Origin: Sphingobium sp. D43FB
GTDB lineage: Bacteria; Pseudomonadota; Alphaproteobacteria; Sphingomonadales; Sphingomonadaceae
Direction of reading: 5' to 3'
Length of the DNA: 39,069 nucleotides
Assembly: GCF_002312805.1 (NCBI RefSeq)
Contig: NZ_NMUA01000031.1
Coordinates: 1 to 39,069 of the forward strand
Position 1 is the stretch's first letter; every line of letters begins with the position of its first letter. Shown one piece after another: positions 7,809 to 15,010 of the stretch. The notes under the pieces were generated by a model. The model ran no database searches and was not told the DNA's origin. It saw only the letters and a program-made list of their open reading frames with translations. The position numbers were made by a program, and so were the translations under genes.

Positions 7809-9119
7809 ATGGCAGGACCCGTAACATCAGGCGCGGGCGTCACCGCGACGCATAATCCCGCAACGCGCTATGGCCCGGCGCTGGGCCTGCTTGCCAGCCT
7901 CTTCTTCATGTGGGGCTTCATCACCGTCATCAACAACACGCTGTTGCCGCATCTGCGCAGCGTGTTTGATTTGAGCTACACCCAGACGACGCTGATCGAA
8001 TCGGTGTGGTTCATCGCCTATTTCGTCGCGTCGATCCCGTCGGCCAAGCTGATCGAGCGGGTTGGTTATCAGAAATCGCTGGTAGTGGGATTGCTTGTCA
8101 TGGCGGCGGGCGCGCTGGGCATGACGCTGGCGGCGTCGATCCCTTCTTATGGCGTCACGTTGCTGATGCTGTTCGTGATCGCGAGCGGCATCACCCTGCT
8201 GCAGGTCGCGGCCAACCCCTATGTCGCGGTCGTCGGCAAGCCCGAAACCGCTTCCTCGCGCCTGAACCTCGTACAGGCGATGAACTCGGCGGGCACGATG
8301 CTCGCGCCGCTGTTCGGGGCGTATCTGATCCTGGGCCGGTCCAAGGGTGGCACGTCCGAAACGGGCACGGTGCTGACGCAGGCCGAACGGCTGGCCGACG
8401 CGCAGTCGGTGATCCTGCCCTATATCATCGTCGCCGTCATATTGGTGGTGCTGGCGGTGATCATCGCGCGCTTTCCCCTGCCCGCCATGGGCAATGCGAC
8501 GTCGCGCCACAGCAAGGAAGAGCGCAAGAAACATTCGCTCTGGAACCATCGCAATCTGGTGTGGGGCGTGCCCGCGATCTTCATCTATCTAATCGCGGAA
8601 ATCGGCGTCGCCAACCTGTTCATCAATTTCGTCAGCCAGCCTGACATTGCCAACCTGACCTATGAACAGGCCGGGCGCTATCTGACCTTCCTGTGGGCGG
8701 GCATGATGATCGGCCGCTTCCTGGGCGCCGCGATCATGCAGAAGTTCGATGCGGGCCATGTGCTGGCGGCCTTCTCGATCGGCGCGTTCATCGTCATGCT
8801 GGTCACCGTGTTCACCACGGGGCCGATCGCGATGTGGGCGCTGATCCTCGTCGGCCTGTTCCACTCGATCATGTTCCCGACCATTTTCACGCTCGGCATC
8901 AAGGGCCTGGGGCCATTGACCGAAGAAGGTTCGGGCCTGCTGATCATGGCGATCGCCGGTGGCGCGCTGGTGGTGGTGCAGGGCTGGCTGGCGGACGAAT
9001 ATGGCCTGCAATGGTCGTTCCTGCTGACCGCTGCGTGCGAACTGTATATCCTGTTCTACGCGCTGTGGGGGTCGAAGGTGACGAACGCCCTGCCCGATCA
9101 ACAGGCCATGGCGGAATAA
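7809..9119 (+). CDS. Sugar MFS transporter, FucP/GluP-like
   Basis: A 436-residue, 12-segment major facilitator transporter of the fucose/glucose-galactose:H+ symporter group. Family features include FFMWGFITVINNTLLPHL in the first membrane segment, LLQVAANPYVAVVG in the middle of the N-half, and NLVQAMNSAGTMLAPLFGAY. It most likely imports a monosaccharide across the inner membrane, in this locus L-arabinose. GGAGAAGGATGG precedes the ATG at 7809; another ATG at 7805 is out of frame. A strong terminator follows. Fucose, galactose or glucose cannot be excluded from sequence alone. Confidence 0.9.
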   Translation: MAGPVTSGAGVTATHNPATRYGPALGLLASLFFMWGFITVINNTLLPHLRSVFDLSYTQTTLIESVWFIAYFVASIPSAKLIERVGYQKSLVVGLLVMAAGALGMTLAASIPSYGVTLLMLFVIASGITLLQVAANPYVAVVGKPETASSRLNLVQAMNSAGTMLAPLFGAYLILGRSKGGTSETGTVLTQAERLADAQSVILPYIIVAVILVVLAVIIARFPLPAMGNATSRHSKEERKKHSLWNHRNLVWGVPAIFIYLIAEIGVANLFINFVSQPDIANLTYEQAGRYLTFLWAGMMIGRFLGAAIMQKFDAGHVLAAFSIGAFIVMLVTVFTTGPIAMWALILVGLFHSIMFPTIFTLGIKGLGPLTEEGSGLLIMAIAGGALVVVQGWLADEYGLQWSFLLTAACELYILFYALWGSKVTNALPDQQAMAE

Positions 9120-9144
9120 GGCCAGGGTTGCACATGAGGCGCTG

Positions 9145-9182
9145 AAAAGGCCGGAGCGGGATGTCCGCTCCGGCCTTTTTCA
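9145..9182 (+). terminator. Rho-independent terminator of the sugar importer
   Basis: A perfect 15-bp stem (9145-9159 with 9165-9179) has a 5-nt GATGT loop and ends in a run of T. It lies 26 nt after the importer stop. Confidence 0.9.
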
Positions 9183-9193
9183 TGTGTATGACA

Positions 9194-9315
9194 TCCTCCC
9201 CTGGTAGGGGAGGTGGCAGGGCGTAGCCCTGACGGAGGGGTGTTGCCCTATCGATAGGGTGACACCCCTCCACCATTCGCTTCGCGAACGGTCCCCCTCC
9301 CCTTACAGGGGAGGA
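9194..9315. repeat. Composite intergenic palindromic repeat (about 120 bp)
   Basis: The element is bounded by inverted CCTCCCC/GGGGAGG ends (9195 and 9314). Inside are nested hairpins: CAGGGC/GCCCTG near 9218-9231, a perfect 14-bp palindrome CCCTATCGATAGGG within GGGGTGT...ACACCCC (9237-9268), and a TTCGCTTCGCGAA motif (9276-9288). This architecture is that of mosaic intergenic repeats common in sphingomonad genomes, probably non-autonomous mobile palindromes. It lies between the importer terminator and the regulator's stop codon. Confidence 0.8.
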
Positions 9316-9333
9316 TTTAGATATTGGGGAGGA

Positions 9334-10098
9334 TTAGCCGCCCATCGCGCTGGCTGTGTCTTCCAGTGCCAGGTCGACCAGCGCGCCCATCGCCTCGGCC
9401 GCGGCGGCCGTGTCGCCGGCGGCGATCGCGTCATAGACGCGGACATGGTCGGGGATGGGATTGCGCGGCAGGGCGCGGGCGCGCTGCTTATATTGGGTGG
9501 TCCAGTTGACCGCCGCGCCGATGCTGGCGGACAGCACCTGCAGCGCGTCGTTGCGGGTCGCGTTTAGGATGGCGTTGTGGAAATCGCGGTCGGCCGCGCG
9601 GCCCAATTCGGTGGCCAGCGTGTGGCGGCGCATCGCGGCGAGCGCTTCCTTCATCAGCCGCAGATCTTCCTTGTCGCGCCGCTGTGCAGCGAGCCGTGCC
9701 GCCGCCGGTTCGACGATGGCGCGCAGTTCGAACAGGTCGCGCACGAACTGAATATCCGGTTCCCCGGCAAAGGCCCAGGCGAGGACTTCGGGATCGAGCA
9801 GGTTCCAGCGGGTGCGCGGCAGGACGCGCGTTCCGGCCTTGGGGCGGCTTTCCACCAGCCCCTTGGCGGTCAGCACCTGGATCGCTTCGCGATAGGCGCT
9901 GCGCGAGACTTCCAGTTCCTCGGCAAAGGCGACTTCGCCCGACAGGACGTCGCCGGGGGCATATTGGCCGGACAAGATGGCCGTGCCGAGTTTGTGCGCG
10001 ATCGCGCCGTGCAGCCGCCTGCCGGGGCCACGCGCAATCTTCGCCGATGCGCCCGTCTCCGCCTCATCCCCGTGCAAAGACGGATCTTCCTTCGCCAT
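9334..10098 (-). CDS. FadR-family GntR transcriptional regulator
   Basis: A 254-residue regulator. The N-terminal winged helix (about residues 20-90) carries the GntR pattern: LHGAIAHKLGTAILSGQYAP, then EVSRSAYREAIQVLTAKGLV, then SRPKAGTRVLPR. The C-terminal FCD ligand domain starts near DLFELRAIVEPAAARLAA and has the metal-binding Asp/His pattern (DRDFHNAIL). It probably senses an arabinose-pathway intermediate and represses the locus. The frame stays open far upstream into araD1, but GAGGAGCAGGA before the ATG at 10098 and the start of homology fix this start. It is divergent from the araD1-like gene, and candidate operators lie in the 192-bp spacer. Confidence 0.92.
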   Translation of the reverse strand: MAKEDPSLHGDEAETGASAKIARGPGRRLHGAIAHKLGTAILSGQYAPGDVLSGEVAFAEELEVSRSAYREAIQVLTAKGLVESRPKAGTRVLPRTRWNLLDPEVLAWAFAGEPDIQFVRDLFELRAIVEPAAARLAAQRRDKEDLRLMKEALAAMRRHTLATELGRAADRDFHNAILNATRNDALQVLSASIGAAVNWTTQYKQRARALPRNPIPDHVRVYDAIAAGDTAAAAEAMGALVDLALEDTASAMGG

Positions 10099-10130
10099 TC
10101 CTGCTCCTCTCGCCCCCCAACTATCAGGCA

Positions 10131-10191
10131 CAACTCCGTCTATAATACAAGCATTGCCATTACCATCTTCCTGTAATATGTCGGAGTAATT
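10131..10191. promoter_or_regulatory. Candidate operator region between regulator and araD1-like gene
   Basis: AATATGTCGGAGTAATT (10175-10191) matches the sites at 7733 and 16613-16645. A weaker minus-strand relative containing ACGGAGTTG lies at 10131-10150, closer to the regulator. Together they could give autoregulation and control of the catabolic operon. Binding is inferred from motif sharing. Confidence 0.5.
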
Positions 10192-10290
10192 CGGAGATTC
10201 ACTGCCGCCCCGGCTTTGGTCGAGGTGGACGATGGCGTGTCTTCGGCAAGCGTTCAGCGCCGTCAGTGGCGCGCGGGAGGAGAGATTTTC

Positions 10291-11283
10291 ATGACATTGC
10301 GCCTGTTGCAGCACCGTGCCCAAAGCGGCGAACGGGGCGTTATCGCCGCGCAAGGCGACAGCGCGGCCTTCGTGGTCGGCTTCACCTCGATCCGCGCCCT
10401 GGCGCTGCATGCCATCGCGCAGGGCATCAGCCTGACCGCCGCCGTGGCAGCCGCGCCCAAGGGCGACGCGGTGGACATCACCGCCGAATTCGAAGCGGGC
10501 CGCCTGCTCGCGCCGATCGACCATGATGATGACGCGCATATCCTGCTGACCGGCACCGGCCTCACCCATCTTGGCTCGGCCGAGGGGCGCGACAAGATGC
10601 ACCGCGAGGCGGCGGCGGTCGAAAAGCAGACCGATTCGATGCGCATGTTCCTGGAAGGCCTGGAGGGCGGCAAGCCTGCCCCCGGCGAGACGGGACAGCA
10701 GCCCGAATGGTTCTACAAGGGCGACGGGTCGCAACTGGTCGGGCCGACCGATCCGCTGACCATGCCTGCCTTTGCTAAGGATGGCGGCGAGGAGCCGGAG
10801 CTGGCCGGCATCTACATCATCGGCGAGGATGGCACGCCCTATCGGCTGGGCCTTGCGCTCGCGAACGAGTTTTCCGACCATGTGACCGAGCGGCACAATT
10901 ATCTGTGGCTGGCCCACTCCAAGCTGCGCCAGGCCGCGCTTGGCCCCGAACTGCTGGTCGGCGAACCGCCGGAGCATATCGAAGGATCGAGCCGCATCCT
11001 GCGCGATGGCGCGACGATCTGGGAAAAGCCGTTCCTGTCGGGCGAAGGCAATATGTCGCACAGCTTCGCGAACCTGGAACATCATCATTTCAAATATGAC
11101 CTGTTCCGCCGCGCGGGCGACGTTCATGTCCATTTCTTTGGCACCGCGACCCTGTCGTTCAGCGACGGCGTCGCCTGCCAAGAGGGCGATGTGTTCGAGA
11201 TTCTCGCCGCGCCCTTCACCCTGCCGGTGCGCAATGCGCTGACGCGCGCCGCGCCGCAGGAAGTGGCCGTCAAGGCGCTCTGA
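10291..11283 (+). CDS. AraD1/GguC family protein (FAH fold), arabinose pathway
   Basis: A 330-residue member of the fumarylacetoacetate hydrolase superfamily, AraD1/GguC group. Recognisable family segments are EPELAGIYIIGEDGTPYRLG, LANEFSDHVTE and NYLWLAHSKLRQAALGPEL, which hold the acidic metal-binding residues. AraD1 proteins are tied to oxidative L-arabinose catabolism, acting on 2-keto-3-deoxy-L-arabonate (probably dehydrating it). The exact reaction here is inferred. The start at 10291 has GGGAGGAGAG upstream; earlier in-frame starts lie in the promoter region. The Gfo/Idh gene follows after 4 nt, so this is the first gene of the catabolic operon. Confidence 0.88.
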   Translation: MTLRLLQHRAQSGERGVIAAQGDSAAFVVGFTSIRALALHAIAQGISLTAAVAAAPKGDAVDITAEFEAGRLLAPIDHDDDAHILLTGTGLTHLGSAEGRDKMHREAAAVEKQTDSMRMFLEGLEGGKPAPGETGQQPEWFYKGDGSQLVGPTDPLTMPAFAKDGGEEPELAGIYIIGEDGTPYRLGLALANEFSDHVTERHNYLWLAHSKLRQAALGPELLVGEPPEHIEGSSRILRDGATIWEKPFLSGEGNMSHSFANLEHHHFKYDLFRRAGDVHVHFFGTATLSFSDGVACQEGDVFEILAAPFTLPVRNALTRAAPQEVAVKAL

Positions 11284-11287
11284 AGCG

Positions 11288-12214
11288 ATGGACCCGATCC
11301 GTATCGCGATCATCGGCATCGGCAAGATCGCGCGTGACCAGCATGTGCCGGCGATCCGGGGCAATAATGCGTTCAGCCTGGCCGCGACCGTCAGTCCGCA
11401 TGATGCCGGGCTGACGGGGGTGCCGCATCTGGCCAGCCTCGATGCGCTGCTGGCCGAGGGTCCGGCGGTCGACGCTGTGGCGCTCTGCACCCCGCCGCAG
11501 GTTCGCTATGATCTGGCGGCGCAAGCCTTGGCCAAGGGCATCCACGTCTTTCTGGAAAAGCCCCCCGGCGCGACGCTGGCGGAGGTCGAGGCGCTGAAAG
11601 TCCAGGCCGACAAAGTCGATGCGACGCTGTTCGCCGCCTGGCATAGCCGGTTCGCGGCGGGGGTCGCCCCGGCCCGCGCATGGCTGTCCGAGCGGAAAAT
11701 CGAGAAAGTGTCGATCGTCTGGCGGGAGGATGTGCGCGTATGGCATCCGGGTCAGGCGTGGATCTGGCAGCCGGGCGGGCTTGGCGTGTTCGATCCGGGG
11801 ATCAATGCACTCTCGATCGTCACCCATATCCTGCCGCGCCCCTTCTTCCTGAAGGAAGCGACATTGGTGCTGCCGGAAAACCGCGCCGCGCCGATCGCGG
11901 CCGACCTGCATTTCCGCGATACCGGCGGCGCGCCGATCCACATGGACCTCGACTGGCGGCAGACCGGCCCGCAAAGCTGGGACATCATCATCGACACCGA
12001 TGCGGGTACGCTGAAACTGGCGCATGGCGGCGCAGTGCTGACGCTGCCCAGCGGCACCGAACATGGCGAGGATGTCGAATATCCAGGGCTCTACAGCCGG
12101 TTCGCCACGCTGATCCGGGGTGGGCGCAGCGATGTCGATACCAGCCCGTTGGGCCATGTCGCCGACGCCTTCCTGCGCGGCCGCCGCGAACCGACCGACG
12201 CTTTTCACGACTGA
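11288..12214 (+). CDS. Gfo/Idh/MocA family sugar dehydrogenase (L-arabinose/D-galactose 1-dehydrogenase type)
   Basis: A 308-residue cytosolic NAD(P)-dependent oxidoreductase. The N-terminal Rossmann motif is IIGIGKIARDQHVPAI, and the family's catalytic-lysine motif EKPPG is present with K91. Length and overall pattern resemble Azospirillum-type L-arabinose 1-dehydrogenase and bacterial D-galactose 1-dehydrogenase. It should oxidise the pyranose at C1 to the lactone, which the SMP-30 protein (5683-6540) opens. It is placed between the araD1-like gene (4-nt gap) and the GH51 gene (22-nt gap), so L-arabinose is the best substrate guess; galactose or fucose are alternatives. Confidence 0.88.
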   Translation: MDPIRIAIIGIGKIARDQHVPAIRGNNAFSLAATVSPHDAGLTGVPHLASLDALLAEGPAVDAVALCTPPQVRYDLAAQALAKGIHVFLEKPPGATLAEVEALKVQADKVDATLFAAWHSRFAAGVAPARAWLSERKIEKVSIVWREDVRVWHPGQAWIWQPGGLGVFDPGINALSIVTHILPRPFFLKEATLVLPENRAAPIAADLHFRDTGGAPIHMDLDWRQTGPQSWDIIIDTDAGTLKLAHGGAVLTLPSGTEHGEDVEYPGLYSRFATLIRGGRSDVDTSPLGHVADAFLRGRREPTDAFHD

Positions 12215-12236
12215 TTTCCAAATGGGAGAGGACGAT

Positions 12237-13802
12237 ATGATAAAAACCCTGCGCCGTACCACCGCCGCACTGCTGCTTTGCGCCAGTGCCCTGACGACCA
12301 GTGCCTTTGCCGACACCAACGGCAAGCCGACCACCGCGACGATCAATGCCGCAACGCCCGGCCCGGTCTATGACAAGCGCATCTTCACCCAATTTGCCGA
12401 GCATCTGGGCAATGGCATTTATGGCGGGCTGTGGGTTGGCAACGACAAGTCGATCCCCAACACCAACGGCTTTCGCAACGATGTGATCTCCGCGCTCAAA
12501 AATCTGTCGGTGCCCGTCGTGCGCTGGCCGGGCGGTTGCTTTGCCGATGAATATCATTGGCGGGAGGGCATTGGCGGCAAGGCCAAGCGCCCGGTCAAGA
12601 TCAACACCCATTGGGGCGGCGTGACCGAATCCAATACGGTCGGCACCCATGAATTTTTCGAACTGATCCGCCAGATCGGCGCGGAGGCCTATGTCGCGGG
12701 CAATGTCGGCAATGGCAGCCCGCAGGAAATGGGCGAGTGGGTCGAATATATGACCTCGCCCGCCGGCACCTTGGCCGACGAGCGCGCCAAGAACGGGCAT
12801 AAGGAACCCTGGGCGGTTCCCTATTTCGGCATCGGCAACGAGCTGTGGGGCTGTGGCGGCAATATGCGCGCCGAATATGCCGCCGACGTGACGCGCCGCT
12901 ATGCCACCTTCATCAAGGCGCCTGCCGGCACCAAGATCCTCAAGATCGCGGCGGGTGCCAATGTCGATGATTATAACTGGACCGAGGTGATGATGCGGGA
13001 GGCGGGCGATCAGCTCGACGCCGTTTCGCTCCATTATTACACCCTGCCCCAGGGTGGCTGGCCGCCCAAGGCGGACCCGGTGAATTTCGACGAGACATTG
13101 TGGGCCGACACGCTGGCCAAGGCCGTCCATATGGACGAGCTGATCACCAAGCACACCGCCATCATGGATAAATATGATCCCAAGAAGCGGGTCTTCCTGG
13201 CGGTGGACGAGTGGGGCACCTGGTATGCGCAAGACCCCGGCACGCATCCCGGCTTCCTGCGTCAGCAGAATACGCTGCGCGATGCGCTGGTCGCCTCCAT
13301 CCATCTCGACATCTTCGCCAAACATGCCGACCGGGTGAAGATGAGCGCCATCGCCCAGATGGTGAACGTCCTGCAGGCGATGATCCTGACCGACGGCAAG
13401 AAGATGGTGCTGACCCCCACCTATCATGTGTTCGAAATGTACAAGCCCTGGCAGGATGCGACGGTCCTGCCGATCAGCATCGACACGCCCTGGTATAATA
13501 AGGACCAGTTCGTGATGCCCGCGGTCAGCGGGTCTGCGGTGCGCGGCAAGGATGGCAAGGTCCATGTCGGCCTGTCCAACCTCGACCCCACCCAGCCCAA
13601 CACGGTGACCGTCAAGCTCGACGGCCTGACCGCCGGAACGGTATCGGGCCGCGTCCTGACCGCTGGCGTGATGAACGCGCACAACACGTTCGATGCGCCC
13701 GAAACCGTCAAGCCCGCCGCCTTCACCGGCGCGCAGGTGAATGGCGGCACGCTGACCGTCACCTTGCCGCCGATGTCGGTGGTGGTGCTGGACCTGCAAT
13801 AA
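12237..13802 (+). CDS. Exported GH51 alpha-L-arabinofuranosidase
   Basis: A 521-residue glycoside hydrolase family 51 enzyme that removes terminal alpha-L-arabinofuranosyl groups from arabinan or arabinoxylan fragments with retention. A signal peptide (residues 1-26, ending TSAFADT) precedes the (beta/alpha)8 domain. The acid/base is E202 in GIGNELWG and the nucleophile is E325 in AVDEWGTWY; VVRWPGGCFADEYHW is another GH51 hallmark. A C-terminal beta-sandwich follows. GGGAGAGG upstream of the ATG at 12237 and the signal peptide decide the start. GH51 enzymes are often cytosolic, so export to the periplasm is noteworthy. It is third in the catabolic operon. Confidence 0.95.
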   Translation: MIKTLRRTTAALLLCASALTTSAFADTNGKPTTATINAATPGPVYDKRIFTQFAEHLGNGIYGGLWVGNDKSIPNTNGFRNDVISALKNLSVPVVRWPGGCFADEYHWREGIGGKAKRPVKINTHWGGVTESNTVGTHEFFELIRQIGAEAYVAGNVGNGSPQEMGEWVEYMTSPAGTLADERAKNGHKEPWAVPYFGIGNELWGCGGNMRAEYAADVTRRYATFIKAPAGTKILKIAAGANVDDYNWTEVMMREAGDQLDAVSLHYYTLPQGGWPPKADPVNFDETLWADTLAKAVHMDELITKHTAIMDKYDPKKRVFLAVDEWGTWYAQDPGTHPGFLRQQNTLRDALVASIHLDIFAKHADRVKMSAIAQMVNVLQAMILTDGKKMVLTPTYHVFEMYKPWQDATVLPISIDTPWYNKDQFVMPAVSGSAVRGKDGKVHVGLSNLDPTQPNTVTVKLDGLTAGTVSGRVLTAGVMNAHNTFDAPETVKPAAFTGAQVNGGTLTVTLPPMSVVVLDLQ

Positions 13803-13843
13803 GGCGATCTGGAGGGGAGGTTCGACCTCCCCTCCAGATCGCC
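13803..13843 (+). terminator. 19-bp perfect hairpin after the GH51 gene
   Basis: GGCGATCTGGAGGGGAGGT (13803-13821) pairs perfectly with 13825-13843 across a 3-nt TCG loop, immediately after the GH51 stop. There is no T-run, so it may act as an mRNA stabiliser or partial terminator, limiting expression of the GH43 genes downstream. Confidence 0.6.
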
Positions 13844-13905
13844 CTGAGCCTGTCGAAGGGCCGCACTTCCCTTCGGGTAAAAGTGCAGGGCTTCGACAGG
13901 CTCAG
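13844..13905. repeat. CTGAGCCTGTCGAAG inverted repeat
   Basis: Inverted 15-bp arms at 13844-13858 and 13891-13905 enclose a small inner hairpin (GCACTT/AAGTGC). This is the widespread proteobacterial intergenic palindrome whose spurious translation gives peptides such as GLSLSKP and PFDRLRA. Confidence 0.85.
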
Positions 13906-13964
13906 CCCGAACGGGTTGGTGGGACGGAATTTTTCGCCACCCCTATCTGTGAAGAGGACAGACA

Positions 13965-14999
13965 TTGTTCAAAATTGCTCAATTCGCCTGTCTTGCGGCG
14001 ATCAGCCTTGCTGGCCCGGCCCTCGCCCAGCCCGCCGCTACCCCGCCGAGCGCGCCTACGCTCAACAGCCGCCTGACCGGCGACCTCGCCCCTACCCATG
14101 ATCCGGTGATCATCCGGCAGGGCGATGTCTATCATGTGTTCGGCACTGGCCATGGCCAGCGGCTGATCGAAACGCGCACCTCGCCCGACCTGGTGCGCTG
14201 GGCGGCCGGGCCGCCGGTGTTCACCGCGCTGCCCGATTGGGCGAAGCAGGCGATCCCCGGCAGCGATGGCATGTGGGCGCCCGACATCAGCTTCGTGGAT
14301 GGCCGCTACCGGCTTTATTACTCCGTCTCGACCTTTGGATCGAACCGCTCGGCGATCGGCCTGGCCACCAGTCCGACGCTAGACCCCAAGTCGCCCGATT
14401 TCAAATGGCGCGATGAAGGCATGGTCGTGATGTCCACCAAGGACGATGATTATAACGCCATCGATCCCAATTTCATCATCGACCGCGAAGGCCGCCACTG
14501 GCTCTCGCTCGGCAGCTTCTGGACCGGCCTCAAATTGTTCGAGCTGGACCCCAAGAGCGGCAAGCCCAAGGATGCGAAGGCCAAGCCCGTCTCCATCGCG
14601 CGCCGCGCGGCCCCGGCTGGCGGCCCTGCTCCTGTCGAAGCGCCTTTCATCATCGACCATGGCGGCTATTATTGGCTGATGGCGTCCTATGATTATTGCT
14701 GCAAGGGCGTGAACAGCACCTATTATACCGTGATCGGGCGATCCAAGGATATTAGCGGGCCGTATCTCGGCAAGGATGGCAGTGCGATGATGGACGGTGG
14801 CGGCACCATCTTCCTGCGCGCCGATTTGCAGGAGCAGCAGCGCTTCCGTGGGCCCGGCCATGCCGGATGGCTGCACGATAAGGACGGCAAAGATTATGTC
14901 GTCTACCACGCTTATGACAAGCAAGCCGACGGTGCCCCCACCCTGCGCATCGCGCCGGTGCGCTGGGGCGCGGACGGCTGGCCTGTCGCAGATTATTGA
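13965..14999 (+). CDS. Exported GH43 arabinan endo-1,5-alpha-L-arabinosidase-like enzyme
   Basis: A 344-residue glycoside hydrolase family 43 five-bladed propeller. Catalytic residues are visible: base D46 in THDPVI, pKa-modulating D167 in IDPNF and acid E225 in VEAPF. The layout (HDP near the N-terminus, MWAPDI, SFWTG) is that of arabinanases that cut alpha-1,5-arabinan. A TTG start at 13965 is chosen because a signal peptide (FKIAQFACLAAISLAGPALA) begins right there, GAGG lies 9 nt upstream, and no in-frame ATG fits. The second GH43 gene follows after 11 nt. Expression could come from the upstream operon or a promoter within the repeat-rich spacer. Confidence 0.9.
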   Translation: MFKIAQFACLAAISLAGPALAQPAATPPSAPTLNSRLTGDLAPTHDPVIIRQGDVYHVFGTGHGQRLIETRTSPDLVRWAAGPPVFTALPDWAKQAIPGSDGMWAPDISFVDGRYRLYYSVSTFGSNRSAIGLATSPTLDPKSPDFKWRDEGMVVMSTKDDDYNAIDPNFIIDREGRHWLSLGSFWTGLKLFELDPKSGKPKDAKAKPVSIARRAAPAGGPAPVEAPFIIDHGGYYWLMASYDYCCKGVNSTYYTVIGRSKDISGPYLGKDGSAMMDGGGTIFLRADLQEQQRFRGPGHAGWLHDKDGKDYVVYHAYDKQADGAPTLRIAPVRWGADGWPVADY

Positions 15000-15010
15000 G
15001 GATTGATCCT

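Noticed and set aside
10099..11490. N-terminal extension of the GntR regulator frame into the araD1 gene
   Set aside because: Ribosome-binding site and the start of the winged-helix homology place the start at 10098.
11988..13799. Minus-strand open frame opposite the GH51 gene
   Set aside because: The plus strand carries a GH51 enzyme with both catalytic Glu motifs; the minus frame has no family features.
13759..13965. Small minus-strand peptide containing GLSLSKP and PFDRLRA
   Set aside because: This is the well-known spurious translation of the CTTCGACAGGCTCAG intergenic repeat.
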